This document shows, piece by piece, positions 40,271 through 49,498 of a stretch of DNA of 64,000 nucleotides (its first letter is position 1; every line of letters begins with the position of its first letter). The stretch is from positions 3,410,001 to 3,474,000 of the forward strand of contig NZ_CP017297.1 of assembly GCF_001969445.1 (NCBI RefSeq). Direction: 5' to 3'. Source of the DNA: Brachybacterium sp. P6-10-X1 (lineage in GTDB: Bacteria; Actinomycetota; Actinomycetes; Actinomycetales; Dermabacteraceae). The notes under the pieces were generated by a model. The model saw only the letters and a list, made by a program, of their open reading frames with translations, ran no database searches and was not told where the DNA came from. Position numbers and translations under genes: made by a program.

Positions 40271-41881
40271 ATGGCACGGCAGAGACGCGCTGACCTGCGC
40301 ACCGATGTACTGGTGGTCGGCTCCGGGATCGCGGGGCTGACGGCGGCGCTGCGCGCCGGCCGGAAGGCCGACGTGCTGCTGGTGACCAAGACCGGGCTGG
40401 CGGAGGGATCGACCCGCCATGCCCAGGGCGGCATCGCCGGGGCGCTCGAGCCTGCCGACAGCCCGGCCGCGCACGCCCGCGACACCCTCGCCGCGGGCGC
40501 CGGGCTGGGCGAGACCGAGGCGGTGCGCGTGCTGTGCGAGGAGGGGCCCGCGGCGATCACGGACCTCATCGCCCACGGCGTCGCCTTCGACCGCGCCGAC
40601 GACGGCTCCCACGCCCTGGGCCTGGAGGGCGCCCACGGCCGGCCGCGCATCCTCCACGCCGGCGGCGACGCGACCGGGAGCGCGATCGAGAACGCTCTGG
40701 TCGCGGCGGTGCGTGCGCGGGCGACGGGCGAATCGCCCCGGTCGCTCACCGTGGACGAGCACACCGCCCTGGTGGACCTGCTGATCGAGGACGGCCGCGT
40801 GGTCGGCGCCGAGCTGCTGGCGACCGGCGGGCGGCGTCTGAGGGTGCGCGCCGCGGCGACGATCCTCGCCACCGGCGGCGCCGGTCAGCTCTTCTCCCAC
40901 ACCACCAACCCCGCCGTCGCCACCGGTGACGGGATCGCTGCCGCCTGGCGCGGAGGGGCCGCGCTCGAGGACCTCGAGTTCTACCAGTTCCATCCCACCG
41001 CGCTCGCCGTGCCCGGCTCCTTCCTGCTCTCCGAGGCGGTGCGCGGGGAGGGGGCGCTGCTGCGCGACGAACACGGCCGACGCTTCCTGACCGGCCTCGA
41101 CCCGCGTGCCGAGCTCGCCCCGCGCGATGTGGTCGCTCGGGCGATCGCCCAGGTCATGGCCGCCCAGGACGGACGACCCGTGTTCCTGGACGCCACCGGG
41201 ATCGGCGCGGGGCGACTCCGGGAGCGGTTCCCCACGATCGATGCCGCCGTGCGCGCCGCCGGGTCCGACTGGAGCCGTGAGCCGGTGCCCGTCACACCCG
41301 CCGCGCACTACTGGATGGGCGGCGTCCGCGCCGATCTCGAGGGGCGCACCAGCCTGCCCGGGCTCTACGCGGCGGGGGAGTGCGCTCGCACCGGCGTCCA
41401 TGGCGCCAACCGCCTGGCCTCGAACTCCCTGCTCGAGGGCGCGGTGTTCGGCGCCCGGGCCGGGGACGCGGCGGCCCGCGAGGCCGCTCACCGAGCGCCC
41501 GTGGATACGAGGCCTTCCTCGGTGATCCCTCGACCCGACGCCTCACCGACCGAGGCCCGGCCGGATGGCGCCTCGCCCGTGCGCTGGACCCGGTCCGTGC
41601 TGCAGGAGCTGCTGTGGTCCCACGTCGGGCTGCTGCGCACGGGCGAGCAGCTCGACGCGGCCGCCGCCCAGCTCGCCGTGTGGCACGGCCCGGATCCTGC
41701 CACCCTCACCACGGTCGGCGAGCTCGAGGATCGCAACCTCCTCGACCTCGCCCGCCTGCTCACCGCCCACGCTCTGGCGCGGACCACATCCGTCGGCGCC
41801 CACCACCGTCTCGACGATCCGTCCGTCGCTCCGGACGATCGGACCCCCGCCCCCGCGCCCTCCCAGGAGGCCCTCGCATGA
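40271..41881 (+). CDS. nadB: L-aspartate oxidase
   Basis: A 536-residue flavoprotein that oxidises aspartate to iminoaspartate, the substrate of NadA. The FAD-binding motif is VVGSGIAGLTAAL (residues 15-27), followed by the succinate-dehydrogenase-family blocks STRHAQGGIAGAL and EFYQFHPTAL. TPAAHYWMGGV and GECARTGVHGANRLASNSLLE close the active site and FAD contacts. It starts two bases after nadA and overlaps nadC (ATGA). A variable low-complexity stretch lies near residues 415-435. Confidence 0.95.
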   Translation: MARQRRADLRTDVLVVGSGIAGLTAALRAGRKADVLLVTKTGLAEGSTRHAQGGIAGALEPADSPAAHARDTLAAGAGLGETEAVRVLCEEGPAAITDLIAHGVAFDRADDGSHALGLEGAHGRPRILHAGGDATGSAIENALVAAVRARATGESPRSLTVDEHTALVDLLIEDGRVVGAELLATGGRRLRVRAAATILATGGAGQLFSHTTNPAVATGDGIAAAWRGGAALEDLEFYQFHPTALAVPGSFLLSEAVRGEGALLRDEHGRRFLTGLDPRAELAPRDVVARAIAQVMAAQDGRPVFLDATGIGAGRLRERFPTIDAAVRAAGSDWSREPVPVTPAAHYWMGGVRADLEGRTSLPGLYAAGECARTGVHGANRLASNSLLEGAVFGARAGDAAAREAAHRAPVDTRPSSVIPRPDASPTEARPDGASPVRWTRSVLQELLWSHVGLLRTGEQLDAAAAQLAVWHGPDPATLTTVGELEDRNLLDLARLLTAHALARTTSVGAHHRLDDPSVAPDDRTPAPAPSQEALA

Positions 41882-42756
41882 TGACCAGTCCGCCCGCCCT
41901 GCCGACGGCCCAGATCGACCCCGTCGTCGCCGCCGCGCTCGCCGAGGACGCCCCCTGGGGTGATCTCACCGGTCAGGTGTTCCTGCCCGTCGACGCCACC
42001 GCGAGCGCGCAGCTCGTGGCCCGCGAGGACGGCGTGGCCTCCGGTCTCGCGGTGTTCGCTGCCGCCTTCCGCCTCACCGACCGGGCCGTCCGGGTGACCT
42101 CCGGCGTCGCCGACGGGGACCGCTTCGCCGCCGGCGACGTGCTGGCCACCGTGACCGGCCCGGCGCGCGCCGTCGTCCAGGCCGAGCGGATCGCGCTGAA
42201 CTTCACCCAGCGCCTGTCCGGCATCGCGACGCTCACGCAGGCCTTCGTCGACGCCGTCGAGGGCACCGGCGCGGCGATCACCGACACCCGCAAGACCACC
42301 CCCGGCCTGCGCGCCCTCGAACGGCATGCCGTCCGCTGCGGCGGCGGGGTGAACCATCGCTTCTCCCTCTCGGACGCGGTGATGGCCAAGGACAACCACC
42401 TCGCGGTCCTGCAGCAGCAGGGTCTCGACCTGACCGCCGCGATCCGCCGCGCCCGCGCCCAGCTCGGCCACACCACGTCCCTCGAGGTCGAGGTGGATCG
42501 GATCGAGCAGATCGAGCCGGTGATCGCCGGCGGCGTCGACGTCATCATGCTCGACAACTTCTCCCTGCCGGACCTCGCCCGCGGGGTCGATCTCGTCGCC
42601 GGCCGCGCGATCGTCGAGGCCAGCGGCACGGTCACCCTCGAGACCGTCTCCGACATCGCCCGCACCGGCGTGGACGTGATCTCCTCCGGCGCTCTGACCC
42701 ACAGCGCCCGGCACCTCGACCTCGGCCTCGACATGACCGTCACCGCCGCAGTCTGA
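41878..42756 (+). CDS. nadC: Nicotinate-nucleotide pyrophosphorylase (carboxylating)
   Basis: A 292-residue quinolinate phosphoribosyltransferase that turns quinolinate and PRPP into nicotinate mononucleotide with loss of CO2. Signature blocks are ALNFTQRLSGIAT, DTRKTTPGLRALERHAVRCGG-type sequence, LSDAVMAKDNH, LEVEVDRIEQ and VDVIMLDNFS. The ATG overlaps the nadB stop; a second ATG follows immediately. AGGAGG stands seven to eight bases upstream. It completes de novo synthesis of nicotinate mononucleotide within the operon. Confidence 0.95.
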   Translation: MMTSPPALPTAQIDPVVAAALAEDAPWGDLTGQVFLPVDATASAQLVAREDGVASGLAVFAAAFRLTDRAVRVTSGVADGDRFAAGDVLATVTGPARAVVQAERIALNFTQRLSGIATLTQAFVDAVEGTGAAITDTRKTTPGLRALERHAVRCGGGVNHRFSLSDAVMAKDNHLAVLQQQGLDLTAAIRRARAQLGHTTSLEVEVDRIEQIEPVIAGGVDVIMLDNFSLPDLARGVDLVAGRAIVEASGTVTLETVSDIARTGVDVISSGALTHSARHLDLGLDMTVTAAV

Positions 42757-42767
42757 AGGAGACGCCG

Positions 42768-43901
42768 ATGCTCTACCTCGACACCGCCGCCACCACCCCG
42801 GTGCGTCGCGAAGCGCTCGAGGCCGCCTGGCCCTACCTCACCGGGACCTTCGGCAACCCCTCCAGCCACCACGCGGTGGGGGAGGCCGCCGCCGCCGGGC
42901 TGGAGGACGCCCGTCGCCGGGCCGCCGCCGTGCTCGGAGCGCGCCGCACCGACATCGTGTTCACCGCCGGCGGCACGGAGGCCGCGAACCTGGCGATCAA
43001 GGGCCTGGCGCTCGCGACCCCGCGCGGCAAGCACCTGGTCACCGCCGCCACCGAGCACGAGGCCGTGCTGGAGACCGTCGACTTCCTCCGCCGCGCCCAC
43101 GGCTTCGAGGTCTCCTTCGCCGAGGTCGCCGCGGACGGAACCATCACCCCCGAGGCCCTGCGCGCCGTCCTGCGCAAGGACACCACCCTGGTCTCCCTCG
43201 CCCTGGCGAACAACGAGATCGGCACCATCACCGACGTGCGGACGCTGGTCGAGATCGCCCACGAGGTCGGTGCCGTCTTCCACACCGACGCCGTCCAGGC
43301 CGCCGGATGGCTGGACCTGCGCGGGCTGGGCGTCGACGCGCTGACCCTCTCGGGTCACAAGCTCGGCGCCCCCAAGGGGATCGGCCTCGCCATGATCCGC
43401 GGCCGGCTGCCGGTGGAGCCGCTGGTCCACGGCGGCGGGCAGGAGAACGGCCGCCGCTCCGGCACCGAGAACGTCGCCTTCGCCGTGGCCCTCGCGACCG
43501 CGCTCGAGCTCGCCGAGACCGAGCGGGAGCAGAAGGCGGCGCGGCTGGTCCCCGTGCGCGACCGGTTCCTCGAGACCGTGCTCGGCGCCCGGGAGGGTGT
43601 GCTGCTGACCGGAGCGGACCCTCGCGATGGGGGAGCCCGGCTGCCGGGGCATGCCTCCTTCTGCGTGCCCGGCCGCAGCGGGGAGTCGATCCTGCTGGAC
43701 CTCGCCGAGCGCGGCGTGATCGCCTCCAGCGGCTCGGCCTGCGCCGCGGGCAGCGATGAGCCCTCCCACGTGCTCACCGCCCTGGGCATCCCCCGCGAGA
43801 TCGCCCAGACCGCGGTGCGCGTCACGCTGCCCGCCGACGTCACCGCCGAGCAGCTCGCGGCGGCCGCCGGCGCGCTCGAGGAGGTCCTCGCCCGTGCGTG
43901 A
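42768..43901 (+). CDS. Cysteine desulfurase (NifS/IscS-like) of the NAD operon
   Basis: A 377-residue PLP enzyme that releases sulfur from cysteine. The PLP lysine K198 is in LSGHKLGAPKG and the catalytic cysteine C325 is in SSGSACAAGSDEPSH. The gene follows nadC by eleven bases with ggaga in front. Desulfurases in nadABC operons (NadS or NifS in other bacteria) are thought to build the NadA cluster; that role is inferred here from position. No scaffold gene is adjacent; sufE lies 25 kb away. Confidence 0.93.
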   Translation: MLYLDTAATTPVRREALEAAWPYLTGTFGNPSSHHAVGEAAAAGLEDARRRAAAVLGARRTDIVFTAGGTEAANLAIKGLALATPRGKHLVTAATEHEAVLETVDFLRRAHGFEVSFAEVAADGTITPEALRAVLRKDTTLVSLALANNEIGTITDVRTLVEIAHEVGAVFHTDAVQAAGWLDLRGLGVDALTLSGHKLGAPKGIGLAMIRGRLPVEPLVHGGGQENGRRSGTENVAFAVALATALELAETEREQKAARLVPVRDRFLETVLGAREGVLLTGADPRDGGARLPGHASFCVPGRSGESILLDLAERGVIASSGSACAAGSDEPSHVLTALGIPREIAQTAVRVTLPADVTAEQLAAAAGALEEVLARA

Positions 43902-44003
43902 GAGGTCCTCCTCCGCCCGGCGACGGCGTGCGGCGGCCCAGCCGCCCGCGCCTGTGCGGGACGGGGGAGTCCGGCGGCTGCCCGACACTACATGTGAATC
44001 GTT

Positions 44004-44033
44004 TTGCCCGAGAGTCGTCCTGCCCCGTAGACT
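44004..44033 (+). promoter_or_regulatory. Leaderless promoter of the nucleotidyltransferase-kinase pair
   Basis: TTGCCC (44004-44009), an 18-bp spacer and TAGACT (44028-44033), which ends six bases before the GTG at 44040. The start point should be the G of the start codon. Confidence 0.7.
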
Positions 44034-44039
44034 CCCCGT

Positions 44040-44921
44040 GTGACCGACCAGAACTCCCCGCCCCCAGCCGACGTGCCCGCCGACGCCTCCGCCGACACCG
44101 CTGCCGAGAGCCCTGCCGTCACGCGCGCCGTGATCCTCGCCCGCGGGCTCGGCACCCGCATGCGCACCGCCGACGAGAGCGCCGCGCTGGATCCGAAGCA
44201 GGCCGCCGTCGCGGCCAGCGGCGTCAAAGCTCTCATCGATGTCGGCCGTCCCTTCCTCGACTACGTCATCTCCGTGCTCGCCGACGTCGGCGTCACCGAG
44301 ATCTGCCTGGTCATCGGCCCCGAGCACGAGGTGCTGCGCGATTATGCCGCCCGCGTCAGCGGCGGTCGCGTCACCGTCACCACCGCCGTGCAGGTCGAAC
44401 CGCTCGGCACCGCGGATGCCGTCGCCGCGGCCCGGGACTTCGCCCGCGCCCAGCGGGTGATCGTGCTGAACTCGGACAACTACTACCCGCGCGAGGCCCT
44501 CGCCGCGCTCGCCGCCGCGCCGGGCAGCGCCCTGGTCGGCTTCGACCGCGAGGCGATGGTGACCGGCTCCAACATCCCGGCCGAGCGGATCCGCGCCTTC
44601 GCCCTGGTCGCGGCCGACCAGAAGGGCCACCTCGAGGACATCGTGGAGAAGCCGGATGAAGCCACCGTCGCGGCCTACGGCGAGCAGGCTCCCATCTCCA
44701 TGAACGCCTGGCTGTTCACCCCCGCGATCTTCGACGCCTGCGCCCGCATCGATCCCTCGGTGCGCGGCGAGCTCGAGATCATCGACGCCGTGCGGCTCCT
44801 GGTCTCCGAGGGTGAGCCCGTCACCGTCGTCCCCGCCGCCGTCGGGGTGCTGGACATGTCCTCCCGCGGCGACGTCGCCGGCGTGCAGGAGGCCCTGTCC
44901 GGGATCGAGGTGCGCCTGTGA
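44040..44921 (+). CDS. Sugar-phosphate nucleotidyltransferase
   Basis: A 293-residue enzyme of the RmlA/GlmU nucleotidyltransferase fold. It has the nucleotide loop VILARGLGTRM, the metal aspartate in VIVLNSDNYY and the block LEDIVEKPDEA. The canonical GGxGTR loop is altered to RGLGTR. About 25 disordered acidic/Pro/Ala residues precede the fold. The gene overlaps the downstream GHMP kinase (GTGA). Kinase plus nucleotidyltransferase suggests activation of a free sugar to an NDP-sugar. The sugar and nucleotide are unknown. Confidence 0.85.
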   Translation: MTDQNSPPPADVPADASADTAAESPAVTRAVILARGLGTRMRTADESAALDPKQAAVAASGVKALIDVGRPFLDYVISVLADVGVTEICLVIGPEHEVLRDYAARVSGGRVTVTTAVQVEPLGTADAVAAARDFARAQRVIVLNSDNYYPREALAALAAAPGSALVGFDREAMVTGSNIPAERIRAFALVAADQKGHLEDIVEKPDEATVAAYGEQAPISMNAWLFTPAIFDACARIDPSVRGELEIIDAVRLLVSEGEPVTVVPAAVGVLDMSSRGDVAGVQEALSGIEVRL

Positions 44922-46171
44922 GCGGCGTCCTCGAGGAGCTCGCCGCCGGAGCGTCGGGTGACACCACCAGCTGGTTCGTGCCCGGACGTATCGAGGTCCT
45001 GGGCAAGCACACCGACTATGCGGGCGGACGCTCCCTGCTCGCCGCCGTCGACACCGGCCACACGATCACCGCCCGCGCCCGTCAGGACCGCGTGCTCCGC
45101 GCCCGCTCCGAGGGGGCCGACGGGACGGTCGCGATCGACCTGGACCGTCCCGAGGAGTCCGCCGCCGACGAGACCGAGGGGCACTGGGGCGGGTACGTGG
45201 CCGCCGTCGCCGCCCGGCTGGAGAAGAACTTCCCCGGGCAGGTCCGCGGCGCCGACGTCACCGTCACCTCCACGCTGCCGCTGGCGGCCGGGATGTCCAG
45301 CTCCTCGGCGCTCGTCGTCGGCCTCGCCCTGGCGCTGATCGACCTCTCCGACCTCGCCGCCGATCCCGCCTTCACCCGCGAGATCACCACCGTCGAACAG
45401 TTCGGCGAGTACTGCGGCAGCATCGAGAACGGGCAGAGTTTCGGCACCCTGGCGGGCGAGCGCGGGGTGGGCACCTTCGGCGGCAGCCAGGACCACACCG
45501 CGGTGCTGTGCGGCGTGCCCGACGCCCTCGTGCAGTACTCCTTCTGCCCCGTCCGTCACGAGCGCACCGTCGGCCTCGGCACCGAGCTCGCCCTCGTGGT
45601 CGCCGTCAGCGGGGTCGAGGCCGCCAAGACCGGCGCCGCCCGCGAGGCCTACAACCGCGTCTCCCGCGCGGTCAGCGAGCTGGTGCTGCGGTGGCAGGAG
45701 GCCACCGGCGGCCGGGAGGCGACCCTCGCCGACGCGGTCGCCAGCGCGCCCGACGCCGCGGCGCGCCTGCGCGAGCTCGCGGCCGACGACGAGTACCTCG
45801 TCGGACGTCTCGAGCAGTTCCTCACCGAATCGGAGCAGATCGTCCCCGCCGCGTCGGACGCGCTGGAGGAAGGCGATCTGGCGGAGTTCGGCCGCCTGGT
45901 CGACCTCTCCCAGGCCGGCGCCGAGTCCGGGCTGCGCAATCAGGTCCCCGAGACGATCGCCCTGCAGCGCCTCGCCCGGGACAACGGTGCTCATGCTGCC
46001 AGCGCCTTCGGAGCCGGTTTCGGCGGCAGCGTCTGGGCCCTGGTGCCGGCCGACGGGGCCGAGCAGTTCGCCGCCGACTGGTCGGCCGCCTTCCGCGCCG
46101 CCCATCCCGATCGCCGCGACGCCACGACGGCGATCACCCGTCCCGGCGGAGCTGCCCGGCGCGTGCGCTGA
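44918..46171 (+). CDS. GHMP kinase, galactokinase-like
   Basis: A 417-residue sugar kinase. The galactokinase-type entry motif GRIEVLGKHTDYAGG (about 23-37), the ATP loop PLAAGMSSSSAL (about 121-132) and the C-terminal AFGAGFGGSVWAL are all present. Between them SFGTLAGERGVGTFGGSQDH replaces the usual galactokinase sequence around the catalytic aspartate. It starts inside the stop of the nucleotidyltransferase gene. True galactokinase usually lies with galT or galE, which are absent here, so the substrate may be another sugar. Confidence 0.85.
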   Translation: MSGVLEELAAGASGDTTSWFVPGRIEVLGKHTDYAGGRSLLAAVDTGHTITARARQDRVLRARSEGADGTVAIDLDRPEESAADETEGHWGGYVAAVAARLEKNFPGQVRGADVTVTSTLPLAAGMSSSSALVVGLALALIDLSDLAADPAFTREITTVEQFGEYCGSIENGQSFGTLAGERGVGTFGGSQDHTAVLCGVPDALVQYSFCPVRHERTVGLGTELALVVAVSGVEAAKTGAAREAYNRVSRAVSELVLRWQEATGGREATLADAVASAPDAAARLRELAADDEYLVGRLEQFLTESEQIVPAASDALEEGDLAEFGRLVDLSQAGAESGLRNQVPETIALQRLARDNGAHAASAFGAGFGGSVWALVPADGAEQFAADWSAAFRAAHPDRRDATTAITRPGGAARRVR

Positions 46172-46201
46172 GCCGGATCGGGCGCGTGACAAACTGGCGG
46201 G

Positions 46202-47038
46202 GTGACCACGCCGATGAACTCCTCCCTGCCCTGGCCGACCGAGGCCCCCGCGATCCCGCTGCTGTCCGTGCGGCCGGTGCTGGATCGGATCTCCTCGCTG
46301 GCCCGCACCCACGAGCAGGACGTCACGTTCGTCCCGGGCTTCGCCACGCATGAGGAGGAGCTCGCGGCGGATCCGCCGCCCGCCCTCGAGCAGGTCCTCG
46401 ACGAGCTCGGCGGCATCGAGCTGTGCGGCCACCCCGTGCTGAACCTGTTGGTCGAGGACCGCACCGACGTCGGGCCCTACACCCTGCTCGGCCCGGCCAC
46501 GACCTTCTACCCGCTGTACGAGACCCCGGAAGCCGCCGTGGTCCTCACGATCGATGACGACGGCGCCCCGGGTGCGATCTACGGCATCGGCGAGGACCTC
46601 GCCCTGCAGCTGGCCGCCGCAGATCTGCCCTCCTACCTCGAGCGCTTCGCCGACGCCCTCGAGGTGAGCCTGGCGACGCTCGGCGAGGCCCCCGAGGAGG
46701 GGGAGGCCCGCACCGAGCTCGCCGAGCAGTTGATGGACGAGCATCTGTTCGCCGCCTTCCTCGGCGACGCCGAGGAGGCCGGGGACGACGATGCTGCGGC
46801 GGGCCCCGATACCGGGGGCGCCGTCGCCGCAGCAGGGACGACGGCGGTGCCGGTGCAGGACCCGTCGACCGCAGGACTGATCGATCTGCCCGAGGGGACG
46901 CTCGCCGTGGCCGACCTGCGCGCGGCCCCGCTCGGTGCTCGCGTCGAGCTGATCGACGCCGACGTGCCGGGCGACCCGCTCGACCTCCACGTCGCCTGGC
47001 GCGAGCGCGGTCGCGTGGTCGCGCTGCTGTCCGCCTGA
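46202..47038 (+). CDS. Hypothetical protein, possibly SUKH-like
   Basis: A 278-residue acidic protein that I do not firmly recognise. The first 155 residues alternate predicted helices and strands ending YGIGEDLALQLAAADLPSYL, which vaguely recalls SMI1/KNR4 (SUKH) proteins; this is weak. A second module (about 220-278) follows an Ala/Gly/Asp linker. A -10-like CAAACT ends six bases before the GTG, so it may be leaderless. It stands 30 bases after the kinase gene and might belong to the same group. Confidence 0.6.
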   Translation: MTTPMNSSLPWPTEAPAIPLLSVRPVLDRISSLARTHEQDVTFVPGFATHEEELAADPPPALEQVLDELGGIELCGHPVLNLLVEDRTDVGPYTLLGPATTFYPLYETPEAAVVLTIDDDGAPGAIYGIGEDLALQLAAADLPSYLERFADALEVSLATLGEAPEEGEARTELAEQLMDEHLFAAFLGDAEEAGDDDAAAGPDTGGAVAAAGTTAVPVQDPSTAGLIDLPEGTLAVADLRAAPLGARVELIDADVPGDPLDLHVAWRERGRVVALLSA

Positions 47039-47188
47039 CGCCGGCCCGCCGGGCCGCTCGGGCCGCGACCGCCGCCCCGGTCCGCGAACACACGTCGGGC
47101 CCCGCCGCAATTCCGTCGCCATGTCGGCGGCGTCCCAGCGCACGGATGGGGAGTCCTCCCCATGGCGAGTCCAGGCCCGCCCGCTTAC

Positions 47189-47203
47189 GGTGAGAACCTC
47201 ACC
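47189..47203. promoter_or_regulatory. Perfect dyad GGTGAG-aac-CTCACC
   Basis: A 15-bp inverted repeat overlapping a -10-like TACGGT (near 47186), about 40 bases before the WXG100-like gene. It could be an operator. Confidence 0.4.
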
Positions 47204-47240
47204 GGGGAACGGGTGCGAGGCGAGGGGAGCGCGGCGGTCG

Positions 47241-48323
47241 ATGAGCGGATTCTGGGGTGCCGACTCGGAGGCGCTGCGTTCGCTGGGGTCTGCCTGTGTG
47301 CGTCGTGCGGAGATGCTCGCTGATCTCGAGTCGATGCTCGCCTCGGGCATCGAGTCCATGGAATGGACGGGGGAGGACGCGGAGACGTTCCGCGCGGAGT
47401 GGGCCGGCAGGGTCCGGCCCGGCCTGCAGGACTGTTTCGTGGAGCTGCGTCAGGGGGCGCGGCGTCTGGTCAGTCATGCCGAGGAGCAGGAGCACGCCTC
47501 CAGTCCGGACGGCAGTGGGGGCACCGGTGGCGGTTCCGGCGGATCGGGGGCGTTCCGGCGCGGCCCGTCGAACGGGACCGAATCGTCGCTGCCGGGTCTC
47601 GTCGGAGGCGAGACTGCACCCGGGCTGCGCGACAGTCCTGACGGAGAGCTCGCGCAGCTGCTCCGCGAGATTCTCGGCACCGAGGACGGACGTGCGGCGT
47701 TCCTGGGCTCGCTGCTGGGCACAGCTTTCGGCGGCCTCCTTGCCGACATGATCGGCCGCGCTCTGGAGGGAGGTCTGGCGCCGGAGAACTTGCTCACGGG
47801 GCTCGGTGCGGGCACGGACCTCGGTGCCCTCCTCGGCCAGCTCCCGCCGGAGCTCGCCGCAGCAGGCGACGGCCGGGCGGCGGGGGAGCCGACCGGAGCG
47901 AGTGAGGCCGCAGACGGCTCCGGGTCCACCGGCGCGGACGGCGAGGCCGCAGCATCCGAGGGGGCGACTCAGGACGGCGGCGGATCCGGCGGGGGTGCGA
48001 GCGGTGGCTCCGGTGCGGGTTCGGACGGCGGGTCCGCGTCCGGCGGCGGCGCCGATGCGGGAGTTGAGACCGGCGCGGGATCCGAGGTGACGGCAGGCGC
48101 GTCCCCCGCGACCGGTGGCCCGACCGGGATGCTGGGCACGGCCGACGCGGAGACCCTCGGCGAGGGCTTCGCCCCGTCGGAACGCATCGAAGGCAGCGGT
48201 GACGAGGGCGACCCGAGCCTGCTCGATCAGCTCCTGGCGATGCTCGAGGAGGTGTCCCCCGCGGCCGGGACCGGCCCCGTCACCAGCGCCGCCACGATCG
48301 GTCAGGACATCGGTCGTTCCTGA
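47241..48323 (+). CDS. WXG100-like protein with long Gly/Ser-rich region
   Basis: A 360-residue protein. The first 90 residues form a helical hairpin with the WXG turn (SMEWTGEDAETFRAEWAG), the hallmark of ESX/type VII secretion substrates and partners. A Gly/Ser linker follows. Residues about 130-210 contain a helix with a small hydrophobic stretch (GSLLGTAFGGLLADMI), then a 140-residue Gly/Ser/Asp/Glu-rich region and a final short helix (SLLDQLLAML). No toxin domain is seen and no secretion-machine gene lies in the window. gaggggag stands twelve bases before the ATG. Confidence 0.75.
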   Translation: MSGFWGADSEALRSLGSACVRRAEMLADLESMLASGIESMEWTGEDAETFRAEWAGRVRPGLQDCFVELRQGARRLVSHAEEQEHASSPDGSGGTGGGSGGSGAFRRGPSNGTESSLPGLVGGETAPGLRDSPDGELAQLLREILGTEDGRAAFLGSLLGTAFGGLLADMIGRALEGGLAPENLLTGLGAGTDLGALLGQLPPELAAAGDGRAAGEPTGASEAADGSGSTGADGEAAASEGATQDGGGSGGGASGGSGAGSDGGSASGGGADAGVETGAGSEVTAGASPATGGPTGMLGTADAETLGEGFAPSERIEGSGDEGDPSLLDQLLAMLEEVSPAAGTGPVTSAATIGQDIGRS

Positions 48324-48485
48324 GGTGCGCCGCCTCGGCGCCGCAGCGTCCGGAGGTGCGTCGTGCCGGAGCGTCCCCGCGCCACCGCGTCATCGGGCCA
48401 CCGCGTCATCGGGCGCCGTGGCGTCGGGTCTACCCTGGACACCCGGCCACCTCGACCCGGAGAGGCCACGACCAGGAGGCGCGCC

Positions 48486-49382
48486 ATGACCTCGTCCAGC
48501 ACGGACACCCCCGCACCGGTTCTCGTCCTCGTCCCCGGGGCGGCCGGCGCCCCGAGCGACGGCAGCGCCCCCTTCCGCCTCGCCGATCCCGCTGTGCCGC
48601 AGCTGTCGATCACCGACCTGGTCGCCACCCGCGGCGACGGCATCTTCGAGACCGTCGGCGTCTTCGACGGCACGCCCATCAACGTCGGCCCCCACCTGGC
48701 GCGGCTCGCCCGCAGCGCCTCCCTGCTCCAGCTGCCCGCACCCCACCAGGAGACGCTCCTCGCCGCGATCGACGCCGCGATCGAGGCCCATGCCGACGTC
48801 CCGGAGCTGACCGTCCGCGTGATGTACACCCGGGGCGTCGAGGGCGCCGGCACCCCCACCTGCTGGATCGATGCCCACGTCTCCGACGACTGGGCCCCGT
48901 ACCGCCGCGGGATCCGCGTGGCCGCCCTGGACCGCGGCCTGTCCACGACCACCCCGGAGACCAGCCCCTGGCTGCTGCCCGGCGCGAAGACCCTCAGCTA
49001 TGCCGTGAACATGGCCGCCGTTCGCGAGGCGAAGCGCCGCGGCGCCCAGGACGCCCTGTTCGTCGCGAGCGACGGCTATGCGCTCGAAGGGCCGACGTCG
49101 ACGCTGCTGGTGCGCCGTGGTGACACCTTCCTCACCACCCCCGTCAGCGCCGGGGTGCTGCCCGGCACCTGCGTGACCACCCTGTTCACCGCACTGCAGG
49201 ACGAGGGCCACGAGGTGCGCGAGCAGCTCATGACGGTGGCGGACGTCACCGGATCCGACGGGGCCTGGCTGCTGTCCTCGACCCGTCTGGCCGCCCCGAT
49301 CACCCACCTCGACGACGCCGAGCTGCCGCTGGACCTCGAGCTCACCGGGCGTTTCGAGGCGCTGCTGTCCGGGAGGGCGTGA
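48486..49382 (+). CDS. PLP-dependent class IV aminotransferase (aminodeoxychorismate lyase-like)
   Basis: A 298-residue fold type IV PLP enzyme. The start RGDGIFETVGVFDG binds substrate, the PLP lysine is in LPGAKTLSYAVNM, and GYALEGPTSTLLVRRG follows. The family includes PabC (aminodeoxychorismate lyase), branched-chain and D-amino acid aminotransferases; the size and the ETVGV motif favour PabC. No pabA or pabB is nearby. AGGAGG precedes the ATG at 48486. The 48324-48485 gap upstream contains only short direct repeats. Confidence 0.85.
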   Translation: MTSSSTDTPAPVLVLVPGAAGAPSDGSAPFRLADPAVPQLSITDLVATRGDGIFETVGVFDGTPINVGPHLARLARSASLLQLPAPHQETLLAAIDAAIEAHADVPELTVRVMYTRGVEGAGTPTCWIDAHVSDDWAPYRRGIRVAALDRGLSTTTPETSPWLLPGAKTLSYAVNMAAVREAKRRGAQDALFVASDGYALEGPTSTLLVRRGDTFLTTPVSAGVLPGTCVTTLFTALQDEGHEVREQLMTVADVTGSDGAWLLSSTRLAAPITHLDDAELPLDLELTGRFEALLSGRA

Positions 49383-49498
49383 CCGCACGGGCGCGACGCC
49401 GTTCGGGCGGCCTGCCGCCGCTCCGTCGCGGACTCGGCGCGGGGTGCGAGGTCTCGGACGGCCGCAGTGCCAGAATGTGGCAGCGACCAGGAGGCCCC

